Positions 9,943-18,900 of a stretch of 34,552 bases of DNA are shown here, in pieces. The stretch lies in contig SVGW01000027.1 in the NCBI GenBank assembly GCA_015056125.1, positions 1 through 34,552 of the forward strand. Direction: 5' to 3'. Every line of letters begins with the position of its first letter. Position 1 is the stretch's first letter. The notes beneath the pieces are model-generated. The model ran no database searches, was not told where the DNA came from, and was given only the letters and a program-made list of their open reading frames with translations. Origin of the DNA: Clostridiales bacterium (GTDB lineage: Bacteria > Bacillota > Clostridia > Christensenellales > Aristaeellaceae). The translations under genes and the position numbers were made by a program.

Positions 9943-12024
9943 ATGGCTGACTATCAGACCGAAAACATCCGCAATATTGCCTTGATTGGTCATGGCAGCG
10001 AGGGCAAGACCACGCTGGCCGAGGCCATGCTCTACGCTGCTGGTCATGTGGACCGTCAGGGCAAGGTAGAAGACGGCGCCGCCACTACCGACTTTGATCC
10101 CGAAGAACTCAAGCGCCATATTTCTCTGAGCGCTGCTATCGCTCCCGTGGAATGGAAGGGCACCAAGATCAACGTGATCGACGTTCCCGGTTATTTTGAT
10201 TTCATCGGCGAAATGATGGGTCCCCTCCGCGTAGTGGAAACTGCCGGTATCGTTGTGGGCGCTGTGAGCGGCCTCACCGTGGGCGCTGAAAAAGCCTGGG
10301 ATTTCTCCAAGAAGAATAACGTATCTCCTATGTTCATCGTGAACCGTATGGATACCGAAAACGCCAACTATCAGAAGGTTGTGGATCAGCTCCGGGATAA
10401 GTTCGGCACCAGCGTTGTTCCCATGCTGCTGCCCATCGGCGCCGGCGCTTCCTTCAAGGGCGTTGTAAACGTGCTGGAAAATAAGGCTTACGAAGGCACC
10501 GGCAAGGGCCTGAAGGAAGTTCCCGTTCCCGCCGATATGGCCGATGCCATCGCTTCCGCCATGGAAGAAATCACCGAAGCCGCTGCCGGCGCTGATGATG
10601 AGCTGATGATGAAGTTCCTGGAAGGCGAAGAGCTGACCCACGAAGAAATCCTCTTTGGTTTCCGTGAAGGCATGAAGACCGGCGCCATCGTGCCCGTGAT
10701 TGCCTGCTCTGCCACTACCGGCGTTGGCGTTGCCAAGCTGCTGGATATGATGAGTGTCTATCTCCATTCCCCCGTGGGTGTCAAACTCGAGGGCGAAAAT
10801 CCCAAGAACGGCGAAAAGGTTGAGCGCACCTGCGATAACAACGAGCCCTTCTCTGCCTTCGTTTACAAGACCATCGCCGACCCCTTTGTTGGCAAGCTGT
10901 CTCTCTTCCGGGTGTGCTCCGGTACCATCACCCCTGCCACCGCCCTGTATAATGCCAATGCCGAAAAGGCTGAAAAATCCGGCGGCCTGTTCATGATGCG
11001 CGGCAAAAAGCAGAGCAACGTGAACCAGCTCAACGCTGGCGATCTGGGCGCTCTGTCCAAGCTCCAGTACACCAATTCCGGCGATACCCTGTGCGATGCC
11101 TCCAATCCTGTAAAGTATGCCCCCATCGCCTATCCCATCCCCTGCATCTCCAAGGCCGTCTACGCTGCCAAGCAGGGTGAAGAAGATAAGGTGTTCTCTG
11201 GTCTGGCCCGCCTTCAGGAAGAAGATCCTTCCATCAAGGTTGAAAAGAACGTGGAAACCACCGAAACCCTGGTTTCCGGTCAGGGCGAACTGCATCTGGA
11301 TATTATCCGCGCCAAGCTGGCTTCCAAGTTCGGCGCTCAGGCCAACCTGAACGATCCCAAGATTCCCTACCGTGAAACCATCCGCAAGAAGGTTGCCTGC
11401 CAGGGCCGTCACAAGAAGCAGTCCGGTGGCCATGGCCAGTTCGGTGATGTGTGGATCGAATTCTCCCCCATCGGCGATACCAATATTGACTTTGAATTCG
11501 AAGATGCCGTTGTGGGCGGCGCCGTACCGCGCAACTTCATCCCCTCTGTTGAAAAGGGCCTGCGCGAAAATATCGTCAAGGGTGTTCTGGCCGGCTATCC
11601 CATGGTTGGCCTCCATGCCAAGCTGTATGACGGTTCCTATCATCCCGTAGACTCCTCTGAAATGGCGTTCAAGACCGCTGCCCGCATTGCTTACAAGAAG
11701 GGCTGCATGGATGCCAGCCCCGTGCTGCTTGAGCCCATCATGCACGTGGAAGTGTTTGTTCCCGATGAATACATGGGCGACATCATGGGCGATATGAACA
11801 AGCGCCGCGGCCGTATCATGGGCATGGATCCCATTGATGGCCTGCAGCGGGTTACCGCCGAAGCTCCTATGGGCGAAATGTTCAAGTATGCCACCGATCT
11901 TCGCTCCATGACTCAGGCCCGCGGTTCCTTCACGATGTCCTTCGAGCGTTATGAAGAAATGCCCACTGATGCTGCCAAGAAGATCATCGAAAATGCCCAG
12001 AAGGACGAGGACGAAGAAGAATAA
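9943..12024 (+). CDS. Elongation factor G-like translational GTPase (EF-G paralogue)
   Basis: A 693-residue protein with EF-G domain order: GTPase (1-280), beta-barrel domain II, then the domain III-V block ending in the EF-G C-terminal fold. GTP motifs are G1 GHGSEGKTT (16-24), G3 DVPGY (80-84) and G4 NRMD (134-137). Canonical EF-G has GHIDAGKTT and DTPGH. The histidine that activates the hydrolytic water is Tyr84 here, and switch I is also unlike FusA (RHISLS). These changes are typical of the EF-G-like (EF-G2) paralogue group in Clostridia, Thermotoga and actinobacteria, so it is probably not the housekeeping factor; no rpsL/rpsG/tuf neighbours support that. GGGGGAACC precedes the start. 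Codon use is highly biased, implying strong expression. Its ribosomal role is not established. Confidence 0.92.
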   Translation: MADYQTENIRNIALIGHGSEGKTTLAEAMLYAAGHVDRQGKVEDGAATTDFDPEELKRHISLSAAIAPVEWKGTKINVIDVPGYFDFIGEMMGPLRVVETAGIVVGAVSGLTVGAEKAWDFSKKNNVSPMFIVNRMDTENANYQKVVDQLRDKFGTSVVPMLLPIGAGASFKGVVNVLENKAYEGTGKGLKEVPVPADMADAIASAMEEITEAAAGADDELMMKFLEGEELTHEEILFGFREGMKTGAIVPVIACSATTGVGVAKLLDMMSVYLHSPVGVKLEGENPKNGEKVERTCDNNEPFSAFVYKTIADPFVGKLSLFRVCSGTITPATALYNANAEKAEKSGGLFMMRGKKQSNVNQLNAGDLGALSKLQYTNSGDTLCDASNPVKYAPIAYPIPCISKAVYAAKQGEEDKVFSGLARLQEEDPSIKVEKNVETTETLVSGQGELHLDIIRAKLASKFGAQANLNDPKIPYRETIRKKVACQGRHKKQSGGHGQFGDVWIEFSPIGDTNIDFEFEDAVVGGAVPRNFIPSVEKGLRENIVKGVLAGYPMVGLHAKLYDGSYHPVDSSEMAFKTAARIAYKKGCMDASPVLLEPIMHVEVFVPDEYMGDIMGDMNKRRGRIMGMDPIDGLQRVTAEAPMGEMFKYATDLRSMTQARGSFTMSFERYEEMPTDAAKKIIENAQKDEDEEE

Positions 12025-12032
12025 TTCATTTA

Positions 12033-12057
12033 AGCTCGGCGTTTGCCGGGCTTTTTT
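12033..12057 (+). terminator. Rho-independent terminator after the EF-G-like gene
   Basis: An eight-base-pair stem (12033-12040 with 12045-12052, one G-U pair) has a GTTT loop and is followed by six T. It lies only 23 bases before the next start codon. Either some transcription reads through or the coiled-coil gene has a promoter inside the EF-G-like gene. Confidence 0.75.
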
Positions 12058-12079
12058 CTTCAGTCAGGAGGTTGTTTCC

Positions 12080-13393
12080 ATGAAAAAATTAGCATGGCTT
12101 ACGGTTGCCATTTTTCTGGCTGCGGTTGTTCTGGTGGGTGTCCTTTGGAATCAAAGCAGTCAGTTGGAAAGTTCTCTCGCTGCTTTAGAATCGGAAAAAG
12201 CAAGGGAAACGGCGCAATTGAAAGCGGATTCAGAGGCTGCGGTAGCTTTACTTCAAGGCGAACTGAATGCTGCATATGAAAACGCACAAAATGATGCTGC
12301 GCTTTATGAAGCGGCGCTGGCGGATGCATATGCGCAAATCGAAGTATTAGAGCAGGAAATGGACAATATGCTGACTTTGGCGCAGCATGAAGAGGAAATT
12401 GATGCCGTCCAAGATGCCCTTCTCAGCCAGATCGATGCGTTAAATCATCAAATCACCGATCTGCAGGCAAAGGGAGAACTTATGTCCGCTGCATTAAACG
12501 CTAAAGAACAAGATAACGCTTCCTGCCTTGAACAAATTCGCGTACTGAATGATCAACTCGTCGGAATGCACTCTCAGAGCGATTTGGAAGCCGCCGTTGC
12601 AAATGCTATCCAGGATACGGCTGATCCATTAAACGCCGCCATCCAGGCCCTGGAGGCCCAAGTTGCCGGGATGTATACCCAGGCACAACTGGATATCGCC
12701 GTATCTGCAGGAAAAGCAGAAGCGGAAGCGCCTCTCCTTGAACAAATTCACGCACTTCATGAGCAAATCGCCGGAATGCACGCTCAGAGCGATCTGGAGG
12801 CCGCCGTTGCAAATGCTATCCAGGAATCCTCCGGTCCGTTGATCGCCCAAATTCAGGCCTTGGAGGCGCAAATAGAGCGCATGTATACGGAAGATGAATT
12901 GAATGCTGCCGTTGATGCTGCTAAGAAAGAAGCAGAGCAGCCTCTCTTAAATGAATTGGAGGCCTGGGCTGCAAAAGCCGATGCCTTGGTGAAGGAGGCT
13001 CTGACCACCGCTGCTCAGGAAGCAGAAAAGACCAAAGATGCCTTTCTTGCATCGGATTTGGGCAAGGATCTTGTGCAGGCTAAGGATGATCTTACCGCAG
13101 CGCTCTCTCAAATCACTTCCCATTCCCAAATTGTATCCGCTTTGCTCCCAGTGGCTGATTGGATGATCCAGCAGGGCTTGGTGGAAGATATAGAAATTCA
13201 GATCACGATTCGGCAAGGAGAAGTGACCCAAACACTGTTCTACTCCGGCGCCACGCTTTCTTCTCTGAACCTGGATGCGTTGAATGACACCGCCTACGAA
13301 ATGAACATTACCGTCCTGGATAAAGAAGGAAACGAATTAACGACCTATACATTTCAGCATGTCCCTTCATTCGATGAAAATGCCGTTGGATGA
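12080..13393 (+). CDS. Membrane-anchored coiled-coil repeat protein of unknown function
   Basis: A 437-residue protein not recognised as a named family. One N-terminal hydrophobic segment (residues 4-23), without a clear cleavage site, suggests a single-pass anchor with the rest outside. Residues 27-330 are almost entirely Ala/Glu/Gln/Leu-rich coiled coil. Residues 150-289 are four consecutive 35-residue units (five heptads each), alternating GMH(S/A)QSDLEAAVANAIQ and (G/R)MYT..(Q/E)L types and each ending near PL; a degenerate fifth unit precedes them at 115-149. The C-terminal 90 residues form a separate mixed domain (VEDIEIQITIRQGEVTQTLFY). The start is ATG 12080 after CAGGAGG; the frame is open upstream only as a by-product of the EF-G-like gene. 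It could be a surface spacer or scaffold; this is a guess. Confidence 0.85.
   Translation: MKKLAWLTVAIFLAAVVLVGVLWNQSSQLESSLAALESEKARETAQLKADSEAAVALLQGELNAAYENAQNDAALYEAALADAYAQIEVLEQEMDNMLTLAQHEEEIDAVQDALLSQIDALNHQITDLQAKGELMSAALNAKEQDNASCLEQIRVLNDQLVGMHSQSDLEAAVANAIQDTADPLNAAIQALEAQVAGMYTQAQLDIAVSAGKAEAEAPLLEQIHALHEQIAGMHAQSDLEAAVANAIQESSGPLIAQIQALEAQIERMYTEDELNAAVDAAKKEAEQPLLNELEAWAAKADALVKEALTTAAQEAEKTKDAFLASDLGKDLVQAKDDLTAALSQITSHSQIVSALLPVADWMIQQGLVEDIEIQITIRQGEVTQTLFYSGATLSSLNLDALNDTAYEMNITVLDKEGNELTTYTFQHVPSFDENAVG
12527..12946 (+). repeat. Two tandem 210-base coding repeats
   Basis: Two copies of a 210-base unit (12527-12736 and 12737-12946) lie in frame within the coiled-coil gene, each encoding two 35-residue subunits. 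The first half of each copy is much better conserved between copies than the second half (for example GCCGCCGTTGCAAATGCTAT is identical in both). This points to recent duplication or gene conversion of that segment. Confidence 0.85.
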
Positions 13394-13396
13394 AGC

Positions 13397-13428
13397 AAAA
13401 AAGCGAAGGAAGCGTTTCCTTCGCTTTT
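13397..13428. terminator. Bidirectional terminator between convergent genes
   Basis: A perfect 13-base-pair stem (13399-13411 with 13416-13428) has a four-base loop, an A run on its left and four T on its right, so it can end transcription from both sides. It serves the coiled-coil gene on the plus strand and the opp2-alr operon on the minus strand. Confidence 0.88.
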
Positions 13429-13441
13429 CAATTGCACATTT

Positions 13442-14581
13442 TTAGCACGTTTCTTCCATCTCAGCGCTGACAGTCACTACCTGCCCACTGCGCAGATATA
13501 TCCTTGGAACCCTTCTGCCGATAAGCCCCAGGCATTCATTGCGGTTTAGATGGCCCCAAGCTGCATATTCCTGGAGGGTGATTTCATTACCCATAAGGGT
13601 AGCAACATCCCCAGCCTGCGTCTGTGGAATCTCTGTCACATCCACCATCATCTGGTCCATGCATACCAGGCCCAGTACAGGGGCACGTTTGCCATGAATA
13701 GATACAAAGCCTTTTTGCGACAGCACCCGAGGATAACCATCAATATATCCGGCAGAAATGGTGGCTACCAGCGTGTCCTTTTCAAGGGGGGTATCATCAT
13801 ATCCCACCCCTTCCCCTTTTTTTACCCAGGCCACCCGGGTGATCCGGGCCTTCAGCGCCATCACTTGCTTGCCTTCAGAAAAACGTTCCCACGCTGGTGG
13901 CACGTTGCCATAGAGAAATGCCCCAACCCGCACGGCATCCATCTGCCACTGCGGGTAACGGGTCAGGCCGATGGAATCCACCAAATGCCGCATAGGCACA
14001 GGAAAGCCCAGTGATTCCATTTCATCTACCAAGCCGGTAAACAACTTTTCCTGGGCAATACTTTGCTCACGGCTCCTGAGCGCCAGATGACTATATACAC
14101 CCTCAATTTTCAGGCCGGGCATGGATAGAATGGGGATGGTGCTCTTTGCATCTTCAAATCCCAGGCGATGCAAGCCGGTATCCAATTTAACCTGAATGAT
14201 CGCAGGCATACCCAGGGCGCTGGCAGCATCAGAAGCCAGCTTCGCATCCTGGCACGAACCCACCGTGAGCGAAATTCCCTGCTGAATCAGCACAGGAAGA
14301 TAGCTTTCCTCGGCAGGGCTCAGCAGCAGCACATGGGCCTTGGGCGCAGCACGGCGGGCAGTAAGCGCCTCTTCCGGTGCAGCCACGGCAAACCAGTCCG
14401 CGCCAGCCTCAGCCAGCGTTTTCACTGCACGAAAAAGGCCAAGTCCATATGCATTGGCCTTCACCACGCAAATAAACTTGGTCTTTTCTTCGCACAGTGA
14501 TCGGGCCAAGCGGTAATTATCCAGGAAAGCATCCTCATCCACTTCGGCCCATGCGCGGGCCATGGCACGATCCAGATTCAT
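13442..14581 (-). CDS. alr: Alanine racemase
   Basis: A 379-residue PLP enzyme that interconverts L- and D-alanine, supplying D-Ala for peptidoglycan. The PLP-binding lysine is Lys41 in VVKANAYGLG. The barrel continues with MRHLVDSIGLTRYP and the family segment RVGAFLYG. The C-terminal beta domain holds GVGYDDT, with the catalytic tyrosine, and ISAGYIDGYPR. Length and motifs are normal. It is the last gene of the second opp operon: its ATG is three bases after the oppF stop and its GGAGG site lies inside oppF, so translation is probably coupled. Having alr as the last gene of a peptide importer operon is unusual and hints that the importer has to do with cell-wall peptides. Confidence 0.95.
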   Translation of the reverse strand: MNLDRAMARAWAEVDEDAFLDNYRLARSLCEEKTKFICVVKANAYGLGLFRAVKTLAEAGADWFAVAAPEEALTARRAAPKAHVLLLSPAEESYLPVLIQQGISLTVGSCQDAKLASDAASALGMPAIIQVKLDTGLHRLGFEDAKSTIPILSMPGLKIEGVYSHLALRSREQSIAQEKLFTGLVDEMESLGFPVPMRHLVDSIGLTRYPQWQMDAVRVGAFLYGNVPPAWERFSEGKQVMALKARITRVAWVKKGEGVGYDDTPLEKDTLVATISAGYIDGYPRVLSQKGFVSIHGKRAPVLGLVCMDQMMVDVTEIPQTQAGDVATLMGNEITLQEYAAWGHLNRNECLGLIGRRVPRIYLRSGQVVTVSAEMEETC

Positions 14582-14584
14582 TTT

Positions 14585-15526
14585 TTATTCCTCCGCAAGC
14601 TGCTTGCGATATTTCTCTAATTCTGCCTGGTTGCCCCGCACAAAATGATTAGGCTCAATTTCGCACCACTGGGGCTGATCTTTGCTATAATCATGCATGG
14701 ATTCATCGTAGATCAGCGGCGGCGCATCCTGGCGATGATCAGGGGAAGGCATGGGCACGGCAGAAAGCAGCGCCTGGGTATAGGGATGCAAGGGATGGCG
14801 GAAAAGCGTTTCCGTATCCGCCAGTTCCATCAATAGGCCTTTATGGATAACAGCAATCCGATCACAGATGAAGCGCATCACAGAAAGATCGTGAGAGATA
14901 AACAGATAGGTCAGTCCACGCTTTTTCTGCAGATCAGAGAGCAAATTGAGCACCTGCGCACGAATGGATACGTCCAGCGCCGAGATCGGCTCATCCGCTA
15001 CGATGAACTCCGGCTGCATAATCAACGCCCTGGCAATACCGATGCGCTGGCGCTGTCCACCGGAAAACTCATGGGGAAAGCGGCTGGCAAATTCAGGCAG
15101 AAGGCCCACATCCATTAGCGCCGCATCCACCTTTTCCTTGCGTTCCTGGGTGGTTAAATGCTTATCTACGTTGTAAAGCCCCTCGGCCACAATATAGTCC
15201 ACCTTGGCGCGCTCGTTCAGGGAAGCCATGGGATCTTGGAAAATCATCTGAATTTTCCTTGTTACCTCCCGGTCCAATTCCTTGCTGATGGCGCCATTAA
15301 TCTTCTGGCCCTTAAAGACCACTTCGCCGCCAGCCGTTTCATAAATGCGGATCACAGCGCGGCCAATGGTCGTTTTTCCAGAGCCGGATTCACCTACCAA
15401 GCCAAAGGTCTCGCCCTTATAAATATCAAAGCTCACGCCGCGAACGGCATAAAAGGGCTTCCGCCGCGAACCGAACGCCACCTTCATATCCTTGACAGAA
15501 AGCAGCACTTCCTTCTTTTCGCTCAT
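14585..15526 (-). CDS. oppF: Oligopeptide ABC importer ATPase OppF/AmiF-type (system 2)
   Basis: A 313-residue ATPase with Walker [10 protein letters not shown], signature [10 protein letters not shown], Walker [14 protein letters not shown] and H-loop SHDLSV. The C-terminal extension differs from OppF of system 1. Instead of cysteines it has [14 protein letters not shown] and [17 protein letters not shown], the pattern of streptococcal AmiF and lactococcal OppF, so no Fe-S cluster is expected. The start is ATG 15526 with GGAGGAAATCTG before it. It shares one base with the oppD stop (TGATG). Longer upstream reading in the same frame is ignored because it lacks a ribosome site. Confidence 0.95.
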   Translation of the reverse strand: MSEKKEVLLSVKDMKVAFGSRRKPFYAVRGVSFDIYKGETFGLVGESGSGKTTIGRAVIRIYETAGGEVVFKGQKINGAISKELDREVTRKIQMIFQDPMASLNERAKVDYIVAEGLYNVDKHLTTQERKEKVDAALMDVGLLPEFASRFPHEFSGGQRQRIGIARALIMQPEFIVADEPISALDVSIRAQVLNLLSDLQKKRGLTYLFISHDLSVMRFICDRIAVIHKGLLMELADTETLFRHPLHPYTQALLSAVPMPSPDHRQDAPPLIYDESMHDYSKDQPQWCEIEPNHFVRGNQAELEKYRKQLAEE

Positions 15527-16560
15527 CAGATTTCCTCCCCTCTCTTGAGCCTGCTCAGCACTTCCGGAGGCTCCACCTTGGGTGCACGGGGATCCAGCAG
15601 CCACGTTCTGGCCTTATGAGTGGGCGATACTTCAAAGAAGGGAGGACGTTCTTCAAAATCGATTTTCAACGCATGCGGATTCCGGGGCGCAAATGCATCT
15701 CCCTTGATTTCCAAGAAAAGATTGGGCGGAGTGCCCTTGATGGAAAACAACTCTTCTCCCTTCACGCCCAGCTGCGGCAGCGAAGAGAGCAGCGCCCAAG
15801 TGTAGGGATGGCGTGCATCATAAAAAACTTCCTGGCTGGTGCCAATCTCCACGATATCACCGGCATACATCACCGCCACCCGATCCGCCACATTGGCCAC
15901 CACCCCAAGGTCGTGGGTGATGTACACGGTGGTCAATTCATACTTGCGCACCAATTCCCGGATCAGATGCAGAATCTGGGCCTGAATGGTTACATCCAAA
16001 GCCGTGGTGGGTTCATCGCAGATCAGGATTTTCGGCTTGCATGCAATGGCAATGGCAATGACCACGCGCTGACGCATGCCGCCGGAGAACTCATGAGGAT
16101 ACTGCTTCGCCCGGCGTTCGGGCTCGGTGATCCCCACGTCCGTCAAAGTTTCAATCATTCGCTGATGGGCAGCGGCACCGGTCAGGTTCTGATGAAGCTT
16201 CAGGGCCTCTTCAATCTGAGCCCCAATAGTCTTTAAGGGGTTCAGGCTGGTCATGGGGTCCTGCAGCACCATGGCAATTTCCTTACCGCGGATGGTGAGC
16301 CATTCTTTTTCCGCAGTATACTTGGCCAAATCCTGGCCATTGTAGAAAATACTGCCGCTATCAATCCAGCCGTTGGTATCCAGCAAGCCCATAAAGGTTT
16401 TTGTAAGCACAGATTTCCCCGAACCGGACTCCCCCACGATCGCCAAAGTTTCACCCTTGTACAGATCCAAGGATACTCCACGAATGGCATGAAGCACTTT
16501 CCCCCGCAGGGAGAATTTCACATTCAAATCCTGCACAGACAGGATCGGCGTTTTTTCCAT
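15526..16560 (-). CDS. oppD: Oligopeptide ABC importer ATPase OppD/AmiE-type (system 2)
   Basis: A 344-residue ATPase with Walker A GESGSGKS, signature FSGGMRQRV, Walker [14 protein letters not shown] and H-loop ITHDLGVV. In the C-terminal extension the four cysteine positions of the Fe-S type are Asp288, Asn294, Asp301 and Arg318 ([22 protein letters not shown]). This matches the AmiE/lactococcal OppD branch. The start is ATG 16560, seven bases after GAGGAGGAG; a GTG 18 bases upstream lies before that ribosome site and is rejected. It forms a heterodimer with the OppF of the next gene. Confidence 0.95.
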   Translation of the reverse strand: MEKTPILSVQDLNVKFSLRGKVLHAIRGVSLDLYKGETLAIVGESGSGKSVLTKTFMGLLDTNGWIDSGSIFYNGQDLAKYTAEKEWLTIRGKEIAMVLQDPMTSLNPLKTIGAQIEEALKLHQNLTGAAAHQRMIETLTDVGITEPERRAKQYPHEFSGGMRQRVVIAIAIACKPKILICDEPTTALDVTIQAQILHLIRELVRKYELTTVYITHDLGVVANVADRVAVMYAGDIVEIGTSQEVFYDARHPYTWALLSSLPQLGVKGEELFSIKGTPPNLFLEIKGDAFAPRNPHALKIDFEERPPFFEVSPTHKARTWLLDPRAPKVEPPEVLSRLKRGEEI

Positions 16561-16574
16561 GAATGCACTCCTCC

Positions 16575-17936
16575 TCACAGGTGATTTTTAGGATCAGCAG
16601 CATCCGCAAAGGAGTTGCCAATGATGTAGAAAGAAATCGTGATGATGGACAATACAATCGTGGGAAACACCAACTGATAGCTGGCAGAAGTGGCCAGCAG
16701 CATACGGCCTACATTGATCAGATTGCCCAGAGAAGGGATGCTGATGGGCAGGCCCAGGCCGATATACGTGATAAATACCTCGCTGCCGATAGCGCCGGGC
16801 ACAGAGAGTGCCATGCGCAGCGTGATAACCGATACCAGATAGGGCAAAAGATTGCGGGTGATGATCCGGAAAGTACCCGTACCCAGGCAGCGGGAAGCCA
16901 GATTGTAATCTCGATCCCGAATAATCACGATCTGGTTGCGCACAAACCGCGCCATCCCTACCCACCCTGTCAGGCTCATGGCAAAAATCAGTGTAGATAC
17001 ACCAGGACGCATGATATAGGATACCAGAATCAGCACAATGGTGGTGGGAATATTATCGATAATATTATACACTTCCGTCAGCAGCCGATCCAAAGAGCGC
17101 ACATAGCCCCACAGCACGCCAATCAGGATACCAATCATCGCCTGGCAGAAAGCCACTACGATACCGATCAGAAGAGACGTGCGCGTACCGGACCACACCA
17201 TCGCCCACAAATCCTGACCGGCATTATTGGTGCCAAAGAGGAAGGGACGGGTATCAGGCAGCAAGCGAAGCTCTGATTTTTCAATGGTTATGGCATTACC
17301 GTCTTCCAGCATTTTCACCGAGGACTTTTTCACAAACAGTTCATCGCCGTTATAAGTCAACACATTAGGCGTAGTGAAAATCTCAATTTTATAATTGGAC
17401 TTTGCTTCATAGGGCGTGTTTTCGTAGTCATCGGGCAGTTTCAGCTTGGTAGTGAAGTCGTTCTTTACATAGCCCGTCTTTCCCTTGTATTCCACCTTGC
17501 AAAAATCGCTTCCATATTCCAAAACGGTGAAATTTTCACGCCGGGGAATGGAAGAAAGCACATTGCTCACTGCCAGCCACTCTTCATTTTCCCAGGGAGT
17601 GACAATCAGAAGCGTATCTTTTTCCGCAGTAGCTTCCACGTTGGTCACCCGGGGCTTCACATTCATCATCTGCATTCCTGTAATAGGATGATCGATTACC
17701 AGGTTGGCAGGATACTGATTGGGAAGATAGGGCTGAATCATCGTGAACAAAAGCAGCAGCACCAGCACCGTCATAAATACCATCGCTGCCTTATTTTTCA
17801 GAAAGCATCGAAAGGTGCTCCCCCAATATGAATAATTGGAATAGCCAGCCTTTTCAGCAGCCGCACTGTCATAGGCGGCAAACTGAAACATGGAATTTTC
17901 CAAAGGCTGAGAAATATGATCCTTAATTCCCTTCAT
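16575..17936 (-). CDS. oppC: Oligopeptide ABC importer permease OppC-type with extracytoplasmic SH3b-like insertion (system 2)
   Basis: A 453-residue permease, about 150 longer than usual OppC. Residues 1-50 are a cytoplasmic N terminus and 51-68 membrane helix 1. An extra external region (about 70-232) follows before the family motif FGTNNAGQDLWAMVWSGTRTS (in two parts, from 234). The remaining helices and EAA loop (LASRCLGTGTFRIITRNLLPY) are normal, ending DAADPKNHL. Inside the insertion, residues 120-166 match the second half of a bacterial SH3 domain: ENFTVLEYGSDFCKVEY then KGKTGYVKNDF. SH3b domains usually bind cell-wall peptides. The start overlaps the oppB stop by one base (TGATG). Whether the insertion binds wall or substrate, or only stabilises the receptor, is unknown. 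Confidence 0.93.
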   Translation of the reverse strand: MKGIKDHISQPLENSMFQFAAYDSAAAEKAGYSNYSYWGSTFRCFLKNKAAMVFMTVLVLLLLFTMIQPYLPNQYPANLVIDHPITGMQMMNVKPRVTNVEATAEKDTLLIVTPWENEEWLAVSNVLSSIPRRENFTVLEYGSDFCKVEYKGKTGYVKNDFTTKLKLPDDYENTPYEAKSNYKIEIFTTPNVLTYNGDELFVKKSSVKMLEDGNAITIEKSELRLLPDTRPFLFGTNNAGQDLWAMVWSGTRTSLLIGIVVAFCQAMIGILIGVLWGYVRSLDRLLTEVYNIIDNIPTTIVLILVSYIMRPGVSTLIFAMSLTGWVGMARFVRNQIVIIRDRDYNLASRCLGTGTFRIITRNLLPYLVSVITLRMALSVPGAIGSEVFITYIGLGLPISIPSLGNLINVGRMLLATSASYQLVFPTIVLSIITISFYIIGNSFADAADPKNHL

Positions 17937-18898
17937 CAGCGCGCACCCTCTTTCTTGGTCAGGCTGATTCTGGGATCAATCACAGCCATCAGCAAATCGC
18001 CCAGGATCATGCCCACAATCCCGATGCAGGAATAAATCATTACAATCGCCTGCACCATGGGGTTATCCTGACGGGTAATCACGTCCACCAGCAAGCCACC
18101 CATACCGGGAATGGAATAGAGGGATTCAATATAGATGGAGCCGCCCACAGTATACAAAAGAGAAGTGGGAATATACTGAATCATCGGCACAAAAGCGTTG
18201 CGGAACACATGGCGCATGGTGATTTTCTTGCTATCCACACCCTTTGCCCGAGCAAGACGCACATAATCCTTATTCAGTTCGTCCACCATGTACCGCCGCA
18301 GCCACATGGCATAATAGGCAATATTGCCAAGGGACATGGAAAACACCGGCAAAATCCAGGAAACCCAATTTTCCCGGTCAAATAACATACCCACCTGCAA
18401 AAGCTGAGTACCATAGGATTGGATATAAATATAATACACTGCCGAGGGAACGGCATTCACCAGCACAATAAACACCGTGCCGAATTTATCCCAAAATTTG
18501 CTCTTGGAGCGCGCCATAGCAGCACCCAGTGGAATACCCAGAATCATGGCGACAGCCATGGAAAGAACGCCCAACTGAATGGACAGAGGGGCTTTTGCAG
18601 CCACGATCTGCGCAATGGGTACGCCGCGGCTGTAACGGGCAGAAGTACCCAAATCTCCCTGCAGCAGATTCAGGAAGAAATCCTTCAACTGAACCCAAAT
18701 AGGATCATTCAGGCCCATTTTATCCAATGTTGCCTGGATAACCGCTTCGTCCAGCTTATCAATGTTCTCAAAATAACCGTCAATAGGCATCTGGCGAACC
18801 ATTACAAAAACAATTGTAAGAATAATCACCAGTGTAAGAACAGATTGACCGATGCGCTTCAGTAAATACTTTGCCAATTTGTCAACATCCTTTGACAC
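17936..18898 (-). CDS. oppB: Oligopeptide ABC importer permease OppB-type (system 2)
   Basis: A 320-residue permease with an N-terminal helix (about 16-35). The external segment LDEAVIQATLDKMGLNDPIWVQL and GDLGTSARYSRGVP are family hallmarks. The EAA loop is YVRLARAKGVDSKKITMRHVFRN and the C terminus VIDPRISL. The start is uncertain. GTG 18898 lies two bases after a strong hairpin and has no free ribosome site. TTG at 18877 has AAAGGA ten bases before it and would give MAKYLLKRIG, which aligns with most OppB starts. The GTG start is annotated. The gene follows the solute-binding protein and overlaps oppC by one base. Confidence 0.93.
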   Translation of the reverse strand: MSKDVDKLAKYLLKRIGQSVLTLVIILTIVFVMVRQMPIDGYFENIDKLDEAVIQATLDKMGLNDPIWVQLKDFFLNLLQGDLGTSARYSRGVPIAQIVAAKAPLSIQLGVLSMAVAMILGIPLGAAMARSKSKFWDKFGTVFIVLVNAVPSAVYYIYIQSYGTQLLQVGMLFDRENWVSWILPVFSMSLGNIAYYAMWLRRYMVDELNKDYVRLARAKGVDSKKITMRHVFRNAFVPMIQYIPTSLLYTVGGSIYIESLYSIPGMGGLLVDVITRQDNPMVQAIVMIYSCIGIVGMILGDLLMAVIDPRISLTKKEGAR

Positions 18899-18900
18899 TC

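Noticed and set aside
9925-11745. 606-codon minus-strand frame opposite the EF-G-like gene
   Set aside because: Same codon-bias artefact; the product is Gly/His-rich with no recognisable domain.
12527-12946. Tandem repeats considered as a CRISPR-like array
   Set aside because: The units are contiguous 210-base in-frame coding repeats without spacers.
13405-13422. CRE-like palindrome (GGAAGCGTTTCC)
   Set aside because: It is the loop-proximal part of the bidirectional terminator stem and is not near a promoter.
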